The notes beneath the pieces are model-generated. The model did no database searches, had not been told where the DNA came from, and saw only the letters and a program-made list of their open reading frames with translations. From positions 105,641,469-105,705,468 of the forward strand of contig NC_134574.1 in NCBI RefSeq assembly GCF_050947875.1: DNA of 64,000 nt. The letters run 5' to 3'. Source of the DNA: Dermacentor variabilis (taxonomy: Eukaryota > Arthropoda > Arachnida > Ixodida > Ixodidae). Of this stretch, positions 10,892-23,099 are shown piece after piece. A program made the position numbers and the translations under genes. Every line of letters starts with the position of its first letter. The first letter of the stretch is position 1.

Positions 10892-10990
10892 AAGAGAGAG
10901 AGAGAAAGCTCTTTATTGAAAGGCACAGTGCTTAGCCGGCGTATAATCGCAGGCTAGGCATTCTGCTTAGGTGGCTCAAGGAATTCGATA
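10892..10990 (-). mobile_element. 3' end of an unidentified LINE with AATAAA and a (CT)n tail
   Basis: On the minus strand the sequence reads ..GCACTGTGCCTTTCAATAAAGAGCTTTCTCTCTCTCTCTTTC. It has a polyadenylation signal followed after 8 bases by a CT-rich simple repeat (10893-10910 on the plus strand). The layout resembles a LINE 3' end. No coding remnant is visible upstream, so the family is unknown. Confidence 0.45.
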
Positions 10991-11036
10991 GAGGGGAAGA
11001 AAGGCTTCAGAAGAAGATGAGAATTTTGTGACTGTT

Positions 11037-11540
11037 AAGGCGATAGCATTAAGGGCCGCGCGTCGCAGGAAGTCCGGTGTCCAGCGTCGGACGTCGCTTC
11101 GGTAAACATAACTTCAAGCCACGCGTTCCCAACCATGCAGGCCCTCCATGCTCTGCAAGGAAATTGCTGAACTAATTGCATTTCTCGAGGTAAAATATGT
11201 AGAAAAATCCTGAAGTACGATTTACACGCAACATATCGACATGATAGGGTCGGATTGTAATTTGAATATATGAGAAAACATTATTATGTTGCAAGGAAAC
11301 TCAAACACATACCCGTTTTAACGCGATAGCGTTTTCCAGCTGCCGTTTAAAGTCTGTCTTAGTTGGAGCGGCGCAGCACCCTCGGTTCCTTGCACACCAT
11401 CAAAAAAAAAAAAAAAAAGAACCACAAAGCAGTCTTCGTGCCGCTAGCATTTGCTGGTGAACATTACGCTTACAAAAGCTGCAGTTGCCAGGAAGCGTGA
11501 CAAGCACTCGGGGATCTTTGAATGCTTTCGCGTTCGACGC
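11037..11540. mobile_element. Possible MITE with GCGATAGCATT / GCGAAAGCATT ends
   Basis: The left end reads AGGCGATAGCATTAAGGGC (from about 11038). The right end, reverse-complemented, reads ACGCGAAAGCATTCAAAG (about 11520-11537). An internal ACGCGATAGCGTTTTCC lies near 11318. There is no coding capacity, and an A-run sits at about 11402-11419. Similar end words occur at 30915-30928, 31600-31613 and 16360. The TIR match is short and imperfect, so this is tentative. Confidence 0.35.
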
Positions 11541-13556
11541 TTACAGGCGAAGCTTAAGCGTGTTCAAGTTTTTTTTCATTTCTCAGTCAGTCTGGGTTAC
11601 CGCAGCAGAAGCTGCGGCCGCTAGCTGAGTGCTACGTGGACAGTAAAGACAGTCACAAATATGCTTGCAGACATAGGATGTTGAAATGTGTACCGACAAT
11701 GGAAAAGGAGTACATTTTAGCGCACGTCCACAATTAACGCGCCGCATGTTTCTGACTAAAAAACCCAGCCCGGAACCGTCAATGAAGGCGGCGAAAGAAC
11801 AAGGCACAGAGCTATCACCGACATCAGCGTCTGCGTTTTCAGATGCCACAACCCCATGTTGCGACAGTAAGTACATTTCAAAGGCCTTTCTGATGAACGT
11901 CCCCGCAACTTGGTTTGCACGAAAACACCCTAGGCGATAAACTCCGAGAATGAAAACGGGCACAGGAACCAAACTATTCACTTTAGAGCCAGAGAAAAGA
12001 AAAAAATTAAGATCAGTTCGGTTTACGAAAGAGATTGAAGCCCTTGACGGCGTATATTTCTTGCCCTGAGGAAATGAAGGTTGCTCTTGTCATTCCGTTG
12101 TGCCATTCCGTAGAAAACAGCCGGTGGCCGATGAATCTGTATCTGTGGCAGAGTTTTGCTTTGCGTACACGGGGACTCGTTATTAGGTGCACTGTTCGGT
12201 GTTGAGCCACGTCGCGCACTGACGCACTTCCGTGAAAAGTAAATCTGCGAGAGATTTCCAGAAAAATCGCTTCCACAAAACTGACATTTTCAATGAGATG
12301 AAATGAATAGGCCACAGTTTAGGGAGGATGCCTTTTGAGTAAATATATCAGAAAATATGCAATTTTGCACAAAGGGGAATATTGAAAAAAAAATACTTTA
12401 GAAATGCGGCCGTAACATGCATAAATTTTCGAGCCCCATAGCATTTTTTTATTTTAGGGGGTAGAAAATATGAATGGAGTAACACAGGCACCGTGATTGG
12501 CAATACGATTGTAGAAAGAGTCCAGTTTATGCGAATTTTTTTGGTGAATCAATACAAATATTGTTTATTGTAGAAATTATGCAAAGCCAGTTAGCTTCTT
12601 AGCGTTATTACAATATCCTAACGTTTGTTCATGCCTACGCAGGAGAAATTGCGCTCCTAATAACCGCTTCTGTAATATGTTATACAGCACCGAAAAACTC
12701 TGTGGACGCCAAACCCACATGCGTATAAGAATCATTGGAGTAGGAATTCTTCTGAAAACTCCTGTGTGGTAACGACAAGTGCCCAGTACTGCCTTAGTGG
12801 CTCTAAGCTTTTACACCCCGTTCTTGCAGTTTCCTATTGCACGTTCATTTATTTCTAACATACAGGACTATTTACACAGTAATTAGGGCTGCGGATCCTT
12901 TGTGAGAATGAGCTAACACGGTGAACTCGTAGCACCCCAATGCTCGAGGCGGAGGCGTTCGACTGCGAGCACATGTTTTACGCTTTCTTTCCTTTTTCTT
13001 TGGTAGAAGTCGAAAATATAGCCGGAGGCTCTCTTTTGGATGCTTAGTTATTTGCCCAGAAAACGCGCTAACAAAGAACGCTGCAATTTCTCGTTTCCTC
13101 TAACTGCGTTACGATGGAACTTCAGCCTGAGGCAAACTTCAATTGCCTTATACAAATACAAGTGAAGCGGGGAAAGCTGCTAGCGCTAAAACGGCATACA
13201 CACCATTTGATGTGTTTAACAATGAAAATAAACTGTTGGCATTGTTGCTAGTAAAATATTAAAATTAGGAAGAAAGGTATTTGAAAACATGGTCGGAATT
13301 TGGGAAGTCTCAGAAAACGAATTGTTTTCATGTCCACGGAAGCGTTGCTCAACAACAAGAATAGTTATCGCAATTCTTTACATTTTGTCCATTACACTGG
13401 CTGTAAATGTAGTACACTGATTACGCAAAATCGTAACACTTTTTAACTGAGGCTTTCAAAGAACCTGGTCAATATTCATGCATTTATTTTTAGAGGGAAG
13501 AAAAATACACTCTTCGCTTTGTCTAAGACGTTAACCATTTATTTATAGAGCTTCTG
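11541..13556. other. Gene-free stretch
   Basis: Only AT-rich unique-looking sequence. Opposed short frames at 11583-11981 and 11686-11940 overlap on opposite strands and show no motif. No repeat structure was noticed. Confidence 0.4.
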
Positions 13557-13778
13557 AAGTTTTACGCGGAAAAACTGCGATATGACCATGAGGAACGCTG
13601 TAGCGTGCCTGTCGAAATTAATTTAGACCACCAGGAGTTCTTTAACGTGCACGCAATGAGAGTACAGGGGCGGTTTTGCGTGTATCCTCCATCGAAATGC
13701 AGCCGCCGCGGCCGGGACACGATCCCGCGACCTCGGACATAACCGCGCAGAGCCACACCCATAACGCCACCACGGCAA
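13557..13778 (-). mobile_element. tRNA-derived SINE, decayed copy
   Basis: Read on the minus strand, a tRNA-like head (GCCGTGGTGGCGTTATGGG near 13778) is followed by a B box GGGATCGTGTCCCGGCC (about 13715-13731). The body has CATTTCGATGGAGG, then GTTAAAGAACTCCTGGTGG. The same order of blocks occurs at 23100-23329 and 27590-27830. The head lacks a clean A box and the body has diverged, so this is an old copy. Confidence 0.75.
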
Positions 13779-16440
13779 ATTTGCTCACACGCTGTAAAAC
13801 ATGTTTTACGAACTTTCTGAAAGTGTTTTCATTGAGGTGTTTGAAGTGTTACACTAATGTTTGATCCCTCTATTTTTTTATTTTTGCTGTATTGCAAACT
13901 AGGAGTTTTTAAGAAATCTGGTAGAACACGAACACCATAATTTTTTTTTATTGTAACACCAGCGCACTTACAAAGCGGCTCAGTGCTTGCTTTGCAGATT
14001 ATATCCATTGGAATGCAATGGAAAAAACAGGTCTAAGAGCAGCACTTACGTGTCGCCAGCTCCTTTATGTTCAGTATTTTTTACGGGACCAGGCTGGTAG
14101 TTTGAAAGGCTCCACCGGATTGCAACAGGGCGTGGCTTCGCTTTTGTGCGATCAATTTCCGCCGAAAGAACACCAATTGGGCAAAATCGTAGGAACATGG
14201 CAACGTCACACTTTTATTAGGCATTTGAATGAGCAGAAGGGTAAAAGTGTAAACAAGTATTCTCATAGATTTTCTGCAAATTTATGCTCCCCAATCCAAT
14301 CCCAATGACGTGCAACGGGTCCACCAAGGCGCTGTCGTATGTAACAGTTACACTTGTGAAAAAAGAAAAAAAAAAGCACATGATGACGGTGTCAGGTAGA
14401 GATCTTCGTCAAGGCAACTGTTGATTCACTCAGTCATTCATTTATTTATGCAAAGTTCTTTGTACAGGGTGAATTTGCTGGTCAATCTAAGCACGCAGTG
14501 CTTGTAAAATGACCAGGCGAATAAGACATGAGTTCGAACAGATGTTTTGTTACAAAACGGATTGCTTATACGCAGTAAGTGTTAGACTATTTTGTCTGGC
14601 ATAGTTTGGAGTAAACATCCCAAAACGTGGGCGATCGAGCAATCTGCTTTCGAGAAGAAATCTTTCTTAGATATCGATTCTAGCCCACGTCGTCTTCCTA
14701 CGCGGAGGTTGGCGCTCCCTCGTGGTAAACGAGGGGAGAGACATGTCTTGTTTCTTCCCTTGCCTACCGAGCCTATCACTAGTTACCGTTGCCTAAGTTT
14801 GAATTTCTTCAACTCGGTGTGGCTTATAAATTTCCTGCAGGGTCCCGCGAAAATCAATTATTGCTCTCAAGGTGCATTAATTCTCCTTGTTTTTTGTTGT
14901 GACGTTTGCAGATTATCATTATTAGGCCTGTGGGGTCTGGCACATATTTGATAGTTTTATGCGCTGTAGGAAGGGGTAAACAATCGCCTATGCACGCGGA
15001 ACAAGCTTGCTACGAGAAAAAGCATACTTCTTTTATTTTGCAGGTAGCGTTACACGGAGCTGAAGTGGAGAGACGGTGTTGTCGAGTTCATTTGCTTCCT
15101 ACCCTGTTTTTTCTGCCATTTGACCGCTGGCTTCATTTTAATAATTTCACCTCGGCGCTTGGTTAAAGATAAGTTACGGAACATGGCAACGACCAATTAT
15201 AGGAGCTAGCGGCGTTGACAATGCTCTCCAGGCGGTATATCCTCCTTGTTTTCTGTGCAATTATTACAGTGTTTCAGAGGTGGACTCCCACTACGGCTTT
15301 GAGGGGCCGGAGTCTGAATCCGCCCGAGGCATGGTATTTATTTTTCTTGACATATCTTCGAAGTCATAATTGAACTCTGAGATTCCTGTGACTCGTCTGG
15401 GCGGATGCCGGCGGTCACCTGCGCCAACGCCGAGCATCAACAACAGCGAGTGGAATGACCCCAGAACAACTGTCGCTGTAAGGAGTAAGTTTCAGACAAG
15501 GAGAAAAAGAAGACGGGCACATAAGCGCTTTGTTGACTTTCAATTGATCGTCACTGCACCATCTATTACACTACTTGGAGAATTTTTCAGTACAAGCTTT
15601 TCAATGTTCTTATAGACCGCACTGAATAGTAGCAGAAAGCAAATAAATTCAAGTCGAAGAGTGCAGGAGAAAGAGAAGACTCAAATAAAGGGCGACGAAA
15701 TTCTATAAAACTGGCAAGGGTGAGAGAAAATTTGCCGCTTGAAGCTACGGTAGAGTAAAGGCAACAATCAGACAACACCTCACCCAATATTCAATTCCAG
15801 AATCATACGAATCGGAATATAACAGCATCATTACCACCAGTCATTTGATCCATGTGAGGCCTTTTTCAAACAGACGTCAGACGCCCAATAATCGTCTGCG
15901 TCACCTTCACCGCACCCGCAGCAATCACAAGAGTGAGCTTCCTCGTCGGTTTCGACTAAAATAAGAAGACAGCGAGGTTAAGAGATCTGCAAACGTCGCT
16001 GGAGTCGAGTTTTTTTTTAGGAGAAACCGAAGACGAAACACATAGTCTTATGACAGGCGCCGTTAAAGGGACGGTGGCGACGCCAGGCGCTTCAGTTATG
16101 TATGAATAAGGCTTAACGCTCGAACGCCAGCGAATGTGTTTCTAGAGAAGCATTTGCACTTTCGTTAACCATGTGGATCCCCCATGCAACTCGGCACAGC
16201 CTGCGTACCGCATGCGGTCATTCTCCTCAGCTGGAAAAGATGACCACGGTATCTTACCCAATGCGCACATAAGTAGAGAAACTAGCTTTACTTCCAGCTA
16301 TGAAGAGCAAAAAAACAAAAATATATGCGGCGTCACCTAACCACTCATGAATTGTGAATGCGATAGCATTAGTGACCAATCGAACACTGCAGAGTGGTCC
16401 TTATAGGTTTGCGCTGTGACTAATGTACTTGAAGTAGTAG
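13779..16440. other. Gene-free stretch with one possible LINE tail
   Basis: No recognisable gene. At about 14431-14560 the minus strand ends in CATAAATAAATGAATGACTG, which could be the 3' tail of a CR1-like element, but no coding remnant supports it. Open frames at 14018-14308 and 14592-14951 carry no motif. Confidence 0.4.
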
Positions 16441-16489
16441 CTTAACGCGAATAAAACCACGGACACAAGGAAGACAGGCAAGGATAAGC

Positions 16490-16526
16490 GCTTCTCACAA
16501 CTGTTTCATGGAAGGAAGGATAGTGC

Positions 16527-16592
<66 letters not shown>

Positions 16593-16850
16593 TCTTGTCA
16601 CGCATGCGCCTACCAAGCAGAAGAGAAGCCGGTACATGCACATCAAAGGCGGTTGCGCAAGAAGTTACATTCGGCATCCAGTAATGTGATAGAAGGCTCA
16701 CCCACACATCTATCTCTATTATTCCTGATAAAGAAGGCCTCAAGAGCGAGCCTGGAAGGAGCGAAATATGGACGACCAACTAGCCCAACAGTAAACTCTT
16801 TTAGACTAATGTGCCATAGCGGTATGAAACAAAACATTACGCATCAGGGA
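16490..16850 (-). pseudogene. Penelope-like element fragment, C-terminus of GIY-YIG endonuclease
   Basis: The minus-strand frame 16643-16837 reads LVGRPYFAPSRLALEAFFIR then NNRDRCVGEPSITLLDAECN and FLRNRL. This resembles the end of GIY-YIG domains in Penelope-like elements: a helix with a conserved Glu in (A/R)xxxEAxxI, then a CVSxPSIxLxxxE block. The coding part leads directly into a (TA)n run at 16527-16590. A phrase ACACAAGGAAGACAGGC..AAGCGCTT at 16455-16490, common in tick repeats by my recollection, lies just beyond. The N-terminal GIY and YIG motifs and the RT are missing. A second Penelope-like piece lies at 38350-38870. Confidence 0.5.
16527..16590. repeat. (TA)n microsatellite
   Basis: Uninterrupted AT dinucleotides from about 16534 to 16590, preceded by CATATACATATA. 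It abuts the Penelope-like coding remnant and may have grown from that element's 3' end. Confidence 0.97.
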
Positions 16851-16859
16851 GTACTGTAA

Positions 16860-17261
16860 TCGTCGGACATTTTTTGTTTGTGTTTATTAAACCAGTCCGA
16901 ATTTCATTTGTTTATCATTAAAAGCAGTTGCTTTGGAGAGAGTTAGAGAGTGAGAACCAGGGAAACCCCGGTAAAGCATGCATTCACAGTTGTATCCGCC
17001 TAAACGTTGCTTACAACACTCTAGAAAGTTTTGAGGCTTTGCAGCATCAGTCATGCGCGAGAAGCGTTTCACCGCCGTTCAGTTACGAAACTCTACAGAA
17101 CAGTGCACATACCTCAATTGCATGAGAAAAAAAAGGCGACACCTCTTCATTTATAACTAACTCGGAACTATATTATCACTGATGTTTTAAAGTGCGCAGC
17201 TACTTTTGAAATGTTCGCACGTTTCCGGTTCCAGCGGCTGGCCTTTCTCGGCCTTTCGCGA
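16860..17261. other. Gene-free stretch
   Basis: No gene, repeat or element end recognised between the Penelope-like fragment and the LINE 3' end. Confidence 0.4.
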
Positions 17262-17500
17262 AGAGAGCACCGTCCCGACCGATCATCGGCTCAGAAGGCA
17301 GTGAAGGCACTTTTGTGTTTTCTGAGAACTTTTGGTTTGCGCGAACGGCTTTAACTCAAGTGCTGTCCGTACACGTATCAACACCTTCTCTCTCCTTTCT
17401 CTCTCTTCCCCTTCTCCCATCCCCCAGCGTAGGGTAGCCAACCAGACTATAGACTGGTTAACATCCCTGCCTTCCTGTATTCCTCTCTCTCTCTCTCTTG
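17262..17500 (+). mobile_element. 3' end of an RNase H-bearing LINE (family 1)
   Basis: The plus strand encodes EHRPDRSSAQKAVKALLCFL then RTFGLRERL and a TAA stop at 17352-17354. This is the extreme C-terminus also seen at 32866 and 42778. The 3' UTR that follows is pyrimidine-rich, then CCCCAGCGTAGGGTAGCCAACC, GACTGGTTAACATCCCTGCC and a final (CT)n. This UTR is shared with copies at 32890-33030, 42625-42777, 52330-52450 and 60190-60310. The copy is strongly 5' truncated, as is usual for LINEs. Confidence 0.8.
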
Positions 17501-18239
17501 AAGGGCGCATGCTTTCGCGCGAGAGTTTGGTGCCTTCTCAATGAATAAACCTAGCTAAACCTTAGAAGTGTCGCAGTGGTTCATGCAAAAATTTCTACAC
17601 GAGAATGCTCACACTACTGTGTGTAGGAGCTGCAATAATGACGGTTCAATCGCGATGGAAAGTCGGAATATACGCGGTTTCGCACCGACGTGCTCCCTCT
17701 GGCTTCAAATGACTTTGCGAATTTGGATATTGATCTCCTTCTACAAACGATCACGCCATCGATGAAACTATTAGCAATATATGCGCCTGTGGACAGCCAA
17801 TAATTGCGCTGCTTCATTGACAAACGTACGAGTAGTTCGAAATTTTCAAAGATAAAGGGCAATAAACAACTTCACAAGAATGCTCGGAGCCATAAGCGCG
17901 AAGATCAGACAAATAAATGTTCCATACATAACTCGCACGGCGCCTGAACGATCGCACCGCGAGAGCTCTTTCTAGCCACATTTGCTGAAGACGTGACGCT
18001 GTGTCGTGTTTCTCTGCCACACTCATTTGACACTTGCGTGGCACACTCTACCTCCGTCTCCGAAGTTCGTTGCGTGTCTCATGCTGAGATCCACTGTCAC
18101 CACCACAGCTTAGCTTGGACCGACACGCACAGTGACTGGACTCGCGTGAATTTAAAGCGAATGGTGGGAGTAGAAAGTGGCGCCGGCGTAGTAGACGAAC
18201 ATTGAAGAAAGTGCAGACTTGCAGCCGTTTTTGGGCCAT
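17501..18239. other. Gene-free stretch
   Basis: No recognisable gene or repeat. Frames at 17568-18044 on both strands overlap and lack motifs. Confidence 0.4.
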
Positions 18240-18420
18240 TATCGACACGCTTTAGTCTTATTGAAGTCGTTGTCAGGCTGCCATATTTCCGTTACCGTCA
18301 TCCGTATTGGGTGTGTTGGCGTTGTCGTCATATCGTTGTTATTTTTGCAGTCGTCATTATATTTTCGTCACATCGTCGTGGTCACGTTTCCGTGTGACGA
18401 CATCATCAAATATGGTTATC
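18240..18420. repeat. Short degenerate CGTCAT/TCGTCG repeat
   Basis: Loose repeats of the words GTCGT, CGTCAT and ATCGTCG resemble the reverse complement of the 2160-3345 block. They supply most of the N-terminal half of a 178-residue open frame at 18219-18755, so that frame is probably not a gene. Confidence 0.45.
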
Positions 18421-18769
18421 GACGTCAGAAGTATACTTGGAAAATATTGCTAGTCGGCCCATTTGTTTCCTGCTGTCCGCGTAATTTATTTGCTAACATT
18501 GTTAGCTCTACGGTAGGAACCGTAATACCTGGTAAATCTGTAGAAACCTTGTGTACCTTCATCGACAGCTGCAGAACCGTATGCACTCCGTGCTGCACTA
18601 GAAATTTTTTAAAATTAGGAACCACCTCTACCACGGACAAATGTCTCCGATTCCAAGGCCACCCTCTTCATTCCACAAAACGCAGGTCCCGAGGACACAC
18701 TGAACAACTGGCTGTCGAAATTGAAAAATTTTATCAGCGCGGTTGTTACAAGTGACATAACATGATTTT

Positions 18770-19210
18770 TCAGTGAATTATGGGACACTGCGGGTAGGAA
18801 TGACCACGTCGAGGAAGCCGCCTGATAAATATGTGAAAGCGCTCGTGCCTATTCCTTTATCACGAACTGACGGTGCAGCGAGGTAGCGCTCGATGTCCAG
18901 TGTTATGTGCATTGCCTGTCGAGCACGCGAACGTTAAGGCCATGTCTGATCTACGTTCGTTGCCCCCACACCTACAATTTCGTACACAGCGTAGATTTAC
19001 GAAGACGCGAACAGCTTTACTGCTCAACGTTGACTGGTTCAGTAGTCTACGGCTCGTTTCCGCATTTAAAAAGTTGCTCATCGCCTTCCTCATTGGAATC
19101 ACTGACAGCCCTGCGTGCGACAAATGCTGCTGTGACGAGGTATTCACACACATCCTTTTTGTCTGCCCCTGTTATAATGAATATAGAAGTGAAGCACGCA
19201 GTTTTAGGTA
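18770..19210 (+). pseudogene. Decayed C-terminal region of an RNase H-bearing LINE ORF2
   Basis: In shifting frames the sequence shows the order of blocks seen downstream of RNase H in these LINEs. It reads RNDHVEEAA near 18797, then a RRREQLYCSTLTG stretch near 19000, and finally SPACDKCCCDEVFTHILFVC in the 18873-19211 frame, followed by PCYNEYRSEAR. The last block is a Cys-x2-Cys..His-x4-Cys zinc-knuckle-like signature. Several frameshifts and stops make it non-functional. No 3' UTR of family 1 follows, so it is truncated at both ends. Confidence 0.55.
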
Positions 19211-19435
19211 ATAGACGCTGCAGTCATCAACTCGGAGAACAAATCTGCGTTGCTGAAGTTCCTGAGGCGCACGGGTCCTAGAACGTTTACCTGTGAAAGA
19301 AATATTTAGATTGTTTCTGTTATAAAAGTGCATTATAAACACGTTTACGAAGTAAAAGAAAACAAACAAACTTATAAACTTATGTTTGTATAACTGCTTG
19401 CCCACAGTTGCACGACTTCTAGTCTTAGTCATAAC

Positions 19436-19690
19436 TAATAGTACTAACTTTTAGTCGAGCATAATGATAATAATTATAATTGACTTATGCATACCTTTAG
19501 GACTGCCACTACGCAGCAAAAGTGACCATGCGTTAAATGAGGTAGTACCTTTTACTAACTGGTCTCTGAAACCTAGTAACTGATTAGCAAAGGCAGCAGT
19601 TACTAATTCTGGTTTATTTAAGGTAGTAAACAGCTAGTCAAGAGGTAGTAATGGATAAAAGTTAGTGACTGCACTCTTTAACAACTGTTG
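19436..19690. repeat. Possible MITE with repeated TAGTAACT words
   Basis: The left edge reads GTACTAACTTTTAGTC (about 19440). The right edge, reverse-complemented, reads GTCACTAACTTTTATCC (about 19650-19666). Between them TAGTAACTG, CAGTTACTAA and GTAGTAA recur in both orientations. There is no coding capacity. The inverted match is short, so the call is tentative. Confidence 0.35.
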
Positions 19691-19742
19691 GTACACGTTT
19701 TTAATGCGATTACCTTCTTTGTCTACATCCCGCATTTTTAGC

Positions 19743-19856
19743 CTGTCCGTCCGTCCATCCGTCCATCCATCCATCCACCCATCCATCCATCCATCCATCC
19801 ATCCATCCATCCATCTATCCATCCATCCGTCCGTCCGTCCGTCCGTCCGTCCGTCT
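19743..19856. repeat. Tetranucleotide microsatellite (CCGT)/(CCAT)n
   Basis: CCGT units, then a long CCAT run, then CCGT units again. As at 1951-2123, the microsatellite is followed within about 40 bp by a degenerate dispersed repeat block. Confidence 0.96.
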
Positions 19857-19889
19857 GCTTACGCCTGCCATTGTTCCAAGTTGCCTTCA

Positions 19890-20475
19890 AGTTGCCAGTT
19901 GTCGTCATGAACGCAAGTCATGCTGTCTTCGCAATGCCGTCGTTCTCGTTTGTCATCATTTTAACTTCGCGACACGACTCTCTCAATGATGCCGTCGTCA
20001 TACAGTCACTGTGATAACATTTTCTTCATGAGCTCGTCGTCATGCAGTGGTTTTACCATCGTCATCACTTCAGAAACGTCATTCCATTGTGGTCGTGCCA
20101 CCATCGTCATAGCACCTTCGTGTCTTCATTGACACCATTCCTTCTCCATGATTCTGTCGCAGTCATGCTATCGTCATTCAATCGGGATATGTCGCCGTTG
20201 GCATATCGTTCCTATCATTGCGTCATCCTCAAACAGTCGCGGTCATGCATGTATTCTCCCACGTCGTCTTCCTGCGATCGAGGTAATGGTATAATCATTA
20301 TTGCAGCTTCGTCATCGGGTTGTGCTCATACCGTTATCAGGCCATCGTTGCCATAGACTCGTTGTCACGATCATGTTGTACGCATGTCACTGTTACGCTT
20401 TCGTCGTTATACCATCGTTATAATTTCACAACCTTCGTCTCATTATCGCCATGCGGTTGACGTCAGAACGCCTTT
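19890..20475. repeat. Degenerate CGTCGTCAT-type repeat block
   Basis: Words such as CCATCGTCAT, GTCGTCATGCAGT, GTCACGATCATG and TTCGTCGTTATACC recur irregularly. It is the reverse complement in character of the blocks at 2160-3345 and 55480-55760. Open frames in it have no recognisable domain. Confidence 0.7.
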
Positions 20476-22414
20476 GTCGTTCAATTTACCTAATTCCTTT
20501 ATCCTCACGCCATTGGGGTCACTGCGCATCGGCGTTATGGCTGTCTGGCCAGGACGGCGTGTTTTCGCTACCCTGGAAAGCGCAGAGCAGAACACGAAGA
20601 GTTGCTTCCGGCACAAAAGGAAGCACAAGTGACACAAACTTCTGCGATGGGAGAACGGAAACAGTTCATTGCGCTTACTTGGAAACAAAAAGAAATTGCA
20701 CATGTTATGTGTGCCTTCTGCTTAGCATTTAATTGAGATCTTTTGATGCTTCAAGGTTGAAATAACGATGATTAAACCAAGTTTCTTGGATCTGCCGAAA
20801 TTGTTTGTGCACGCACCAGACGTCATGATCCCAAGGCGACTACACAACCTTGATGCTGCGAGCAGTCTATATCCGCTGCTTAAAGCAGCGTGGAATCCTT
20901 GTGCGCAGAACCGACTGTTGTGTGCGTTTATGCTCGGAAGCACATTGGTTGCAGTAAAATTTATGGCCCCTCATGAAAAGCAACCTTGCCTTTGGGTAGG
21001 TTCCTATCTGTCAAGGGTAAGTCCCACGTATATAGAGGCGAATATTGATCTTTCTCCTCGATGGCTTTATTAGCAGCGTAGCTCATTTTGCATATGGGAG
21101 TGGAGCTTGTTGTTATTGATTTGACAAAGAATCATGAGGCTAGCAGAAACGCCTCGACCGCAGTGGTTTCAACAGCGTGAGCGAAAACATTTTGGACAAT
21201 AATAGTCGGGAGAATATATGGTGAGCACGAATGGCGTAGTTGAAAAGGCAGGCCTTTACTCCTGCGTATTAGCAGCCAACAAGCGTTCCTTAAGCAAGAC
21301 TACATCGAGAAGCCCCCCAAAACACTCTCATTTATCGCAAACAAGTCGCACTGGCCTATGTATCTTGGCACCAGCGTCTTGTTCCTAAGGATCAGCAGAC
21401 CCGAGCTCAAGGTGGTTGTGCGAAACACCAGCCGAAAGAAACAATTCTCCAGCTGCAGAACGCACTTCCTCCTAAGAGCAAAGTTTTAGAAGCACAGGAG
21501 CTTAGAAAACTTGGAGTTCTTTAGAATCCCATATTGTTTATTGCTCCTTAATTAAAACGGTCGAGTGAATATTATCTTTTTGAAGGCCACCACAACGTTA
21601 TCCTACCTTTAATGTGCTGGGGCCAAGTCCCATGGGAATCTATATTTTTCGCGGATTTTCTTGTCCAGAAGCCTTCGCTGTCTGCCGAACTGTACGTCGA
21701 AAATAAACACTCATGAACTATTCCAAAGACGCTCACTACTTTTACAAATGCCACCGACGTGATTGCTGCTGTTTTCAAATAATCTTTTGTGTGCTGCAAG
21801 AATCACGTGTGCTAACAATGTAAAAACCACATCCAAACGAAGGCATCACAACCTTCAAAGTGCGAATTTCGAAGTAAAAGTGTCTCTTGGGGAGTTGAAA
21901 CCGTGCTGTGAAGGAATATTTTGGCATATACAAAAGTATAATTCAGAAGCCAAGATTTCATGTGCCTGGTAAACAAGACACGAGCGAAGTTGAACGTAAC
22001 ATTAAGAGCCAGGGCGTGACAGCGCAGTCCTCAAGTAGAAAATGCCAGTAATACGCATTTTTGTTTTGCTTGCACACAATCACAAAAGCTATAAAAACAA
22101 TTTACAAGCTTAACGGCCCTTCTATCGGAGTCCGTTGCTAATTAATATTATGCTAGTCGTGGTGACTTGCTGCTTTCCGCTCCTACTCCACCTGTATAGA
22201 ATCGCCGCCGCTTTCGTGCACACAAACTTACAGGAAGAGGCGAAGGAACAATGTATACTGAAAATCATAAGAACAAGCAAGGATCTTAATGCTTGTGCGG
22301 GGAGGAATCCAGTCCTCCAGCGGCTCTTGCTATCTGGGCCCACCGCACCAGCTGCTGCTGGTGATGCACCACGTTCCTAGCTAGGGTGGGGACTTGGTGT
22401 GTTTGTGTGAAAAT
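20476..22414. other. Gene-free stretch
   Basis: No gene supported. The 101-residue frame at 20768-21073 has no motif I recognise and no nearby exon-like partner. Nothing else noticed. Confidence 0.4.
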
Positions 22415-22515
22415 AATTGCCAGTACAGGAGCGTTTCTAAATTACGCCCTGTTGAAACGCAGCCGCCGTGACCGTGATCGAACAGGCCATCTCAAAAGTA
22501 CTAGCCCAATCTCAT
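22415..22515 (-). mobile_element. Strongly decayed tRNA-derived SINE fragment
   Basis: On the plus strand the order GTACAGGAGCGTTTCTAAATTACGCCC, TTGAAACGCAGCCGCCGTGACCG, TGATCGAACAGGCCATCTC parallels the antisense SINE order seen at 23205-23290 (body, GCGGCCGCCGTGGCC, B box, CTCGTG). Divergence is high. Confidence 0.45.
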
Positions 22516-23099
22516 GGCCAGGAACAAAGTGTTATTCAGCCCTCACGCTGCTTTTTCGTACGCCCTAAACGTCCGCGAACGTCGCTCCATCACTCCGACA
22601 GAGAGAATTTTCTTGACGAAACACTGGCCGTTATGTTGAGGCTTGTCTTTTACACCACTGCTGACTATTTTTTATGTGCTATACACGATCGGCACGTTGC
22701 ATACTATATGTATATATTCCCTGGCCGTTCTCTTCCGCCAATAGCCACATAGAAGCATTTTGTTGTTAGTCCAGACCAACACTCGCGCCGCTGAACACAA
22801 CACGCTTATTACTAATCGACTTTTTGTGTATAGCCACCTTTACTATCGGTGCATATGTACTGGTAAACGTATCTATGATCTACGGAATAAAGAAATGAAA
22901 CAAGGAAAAGCTGCGCCACTCGCCACGGTAGAGAAAAATAAACTACTCTTGTATTTAGATTCAGGTGCATGGCATAGAACCAGAGGGGGTTTTGAATTAA
23001 TTCTCAGTGTTCCAACTCGTGCACCATAAGTACGTCGCGCGTTCGGCACGTGAAAACCTAGTATTGGCTCTGGAACAAACACTGTCTCATATCTTAAAT
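22516..23099. other. Gene-free stretch
   Basis: No coding motif, repeat or element end recognised. Confidence 0.4.

Noticed and set aside
18219..18755. 178-residue open frame
   Set aside because: Its first half is the CGTCAT repeat and the rest shows no recognisable domain, start context or splice structure.
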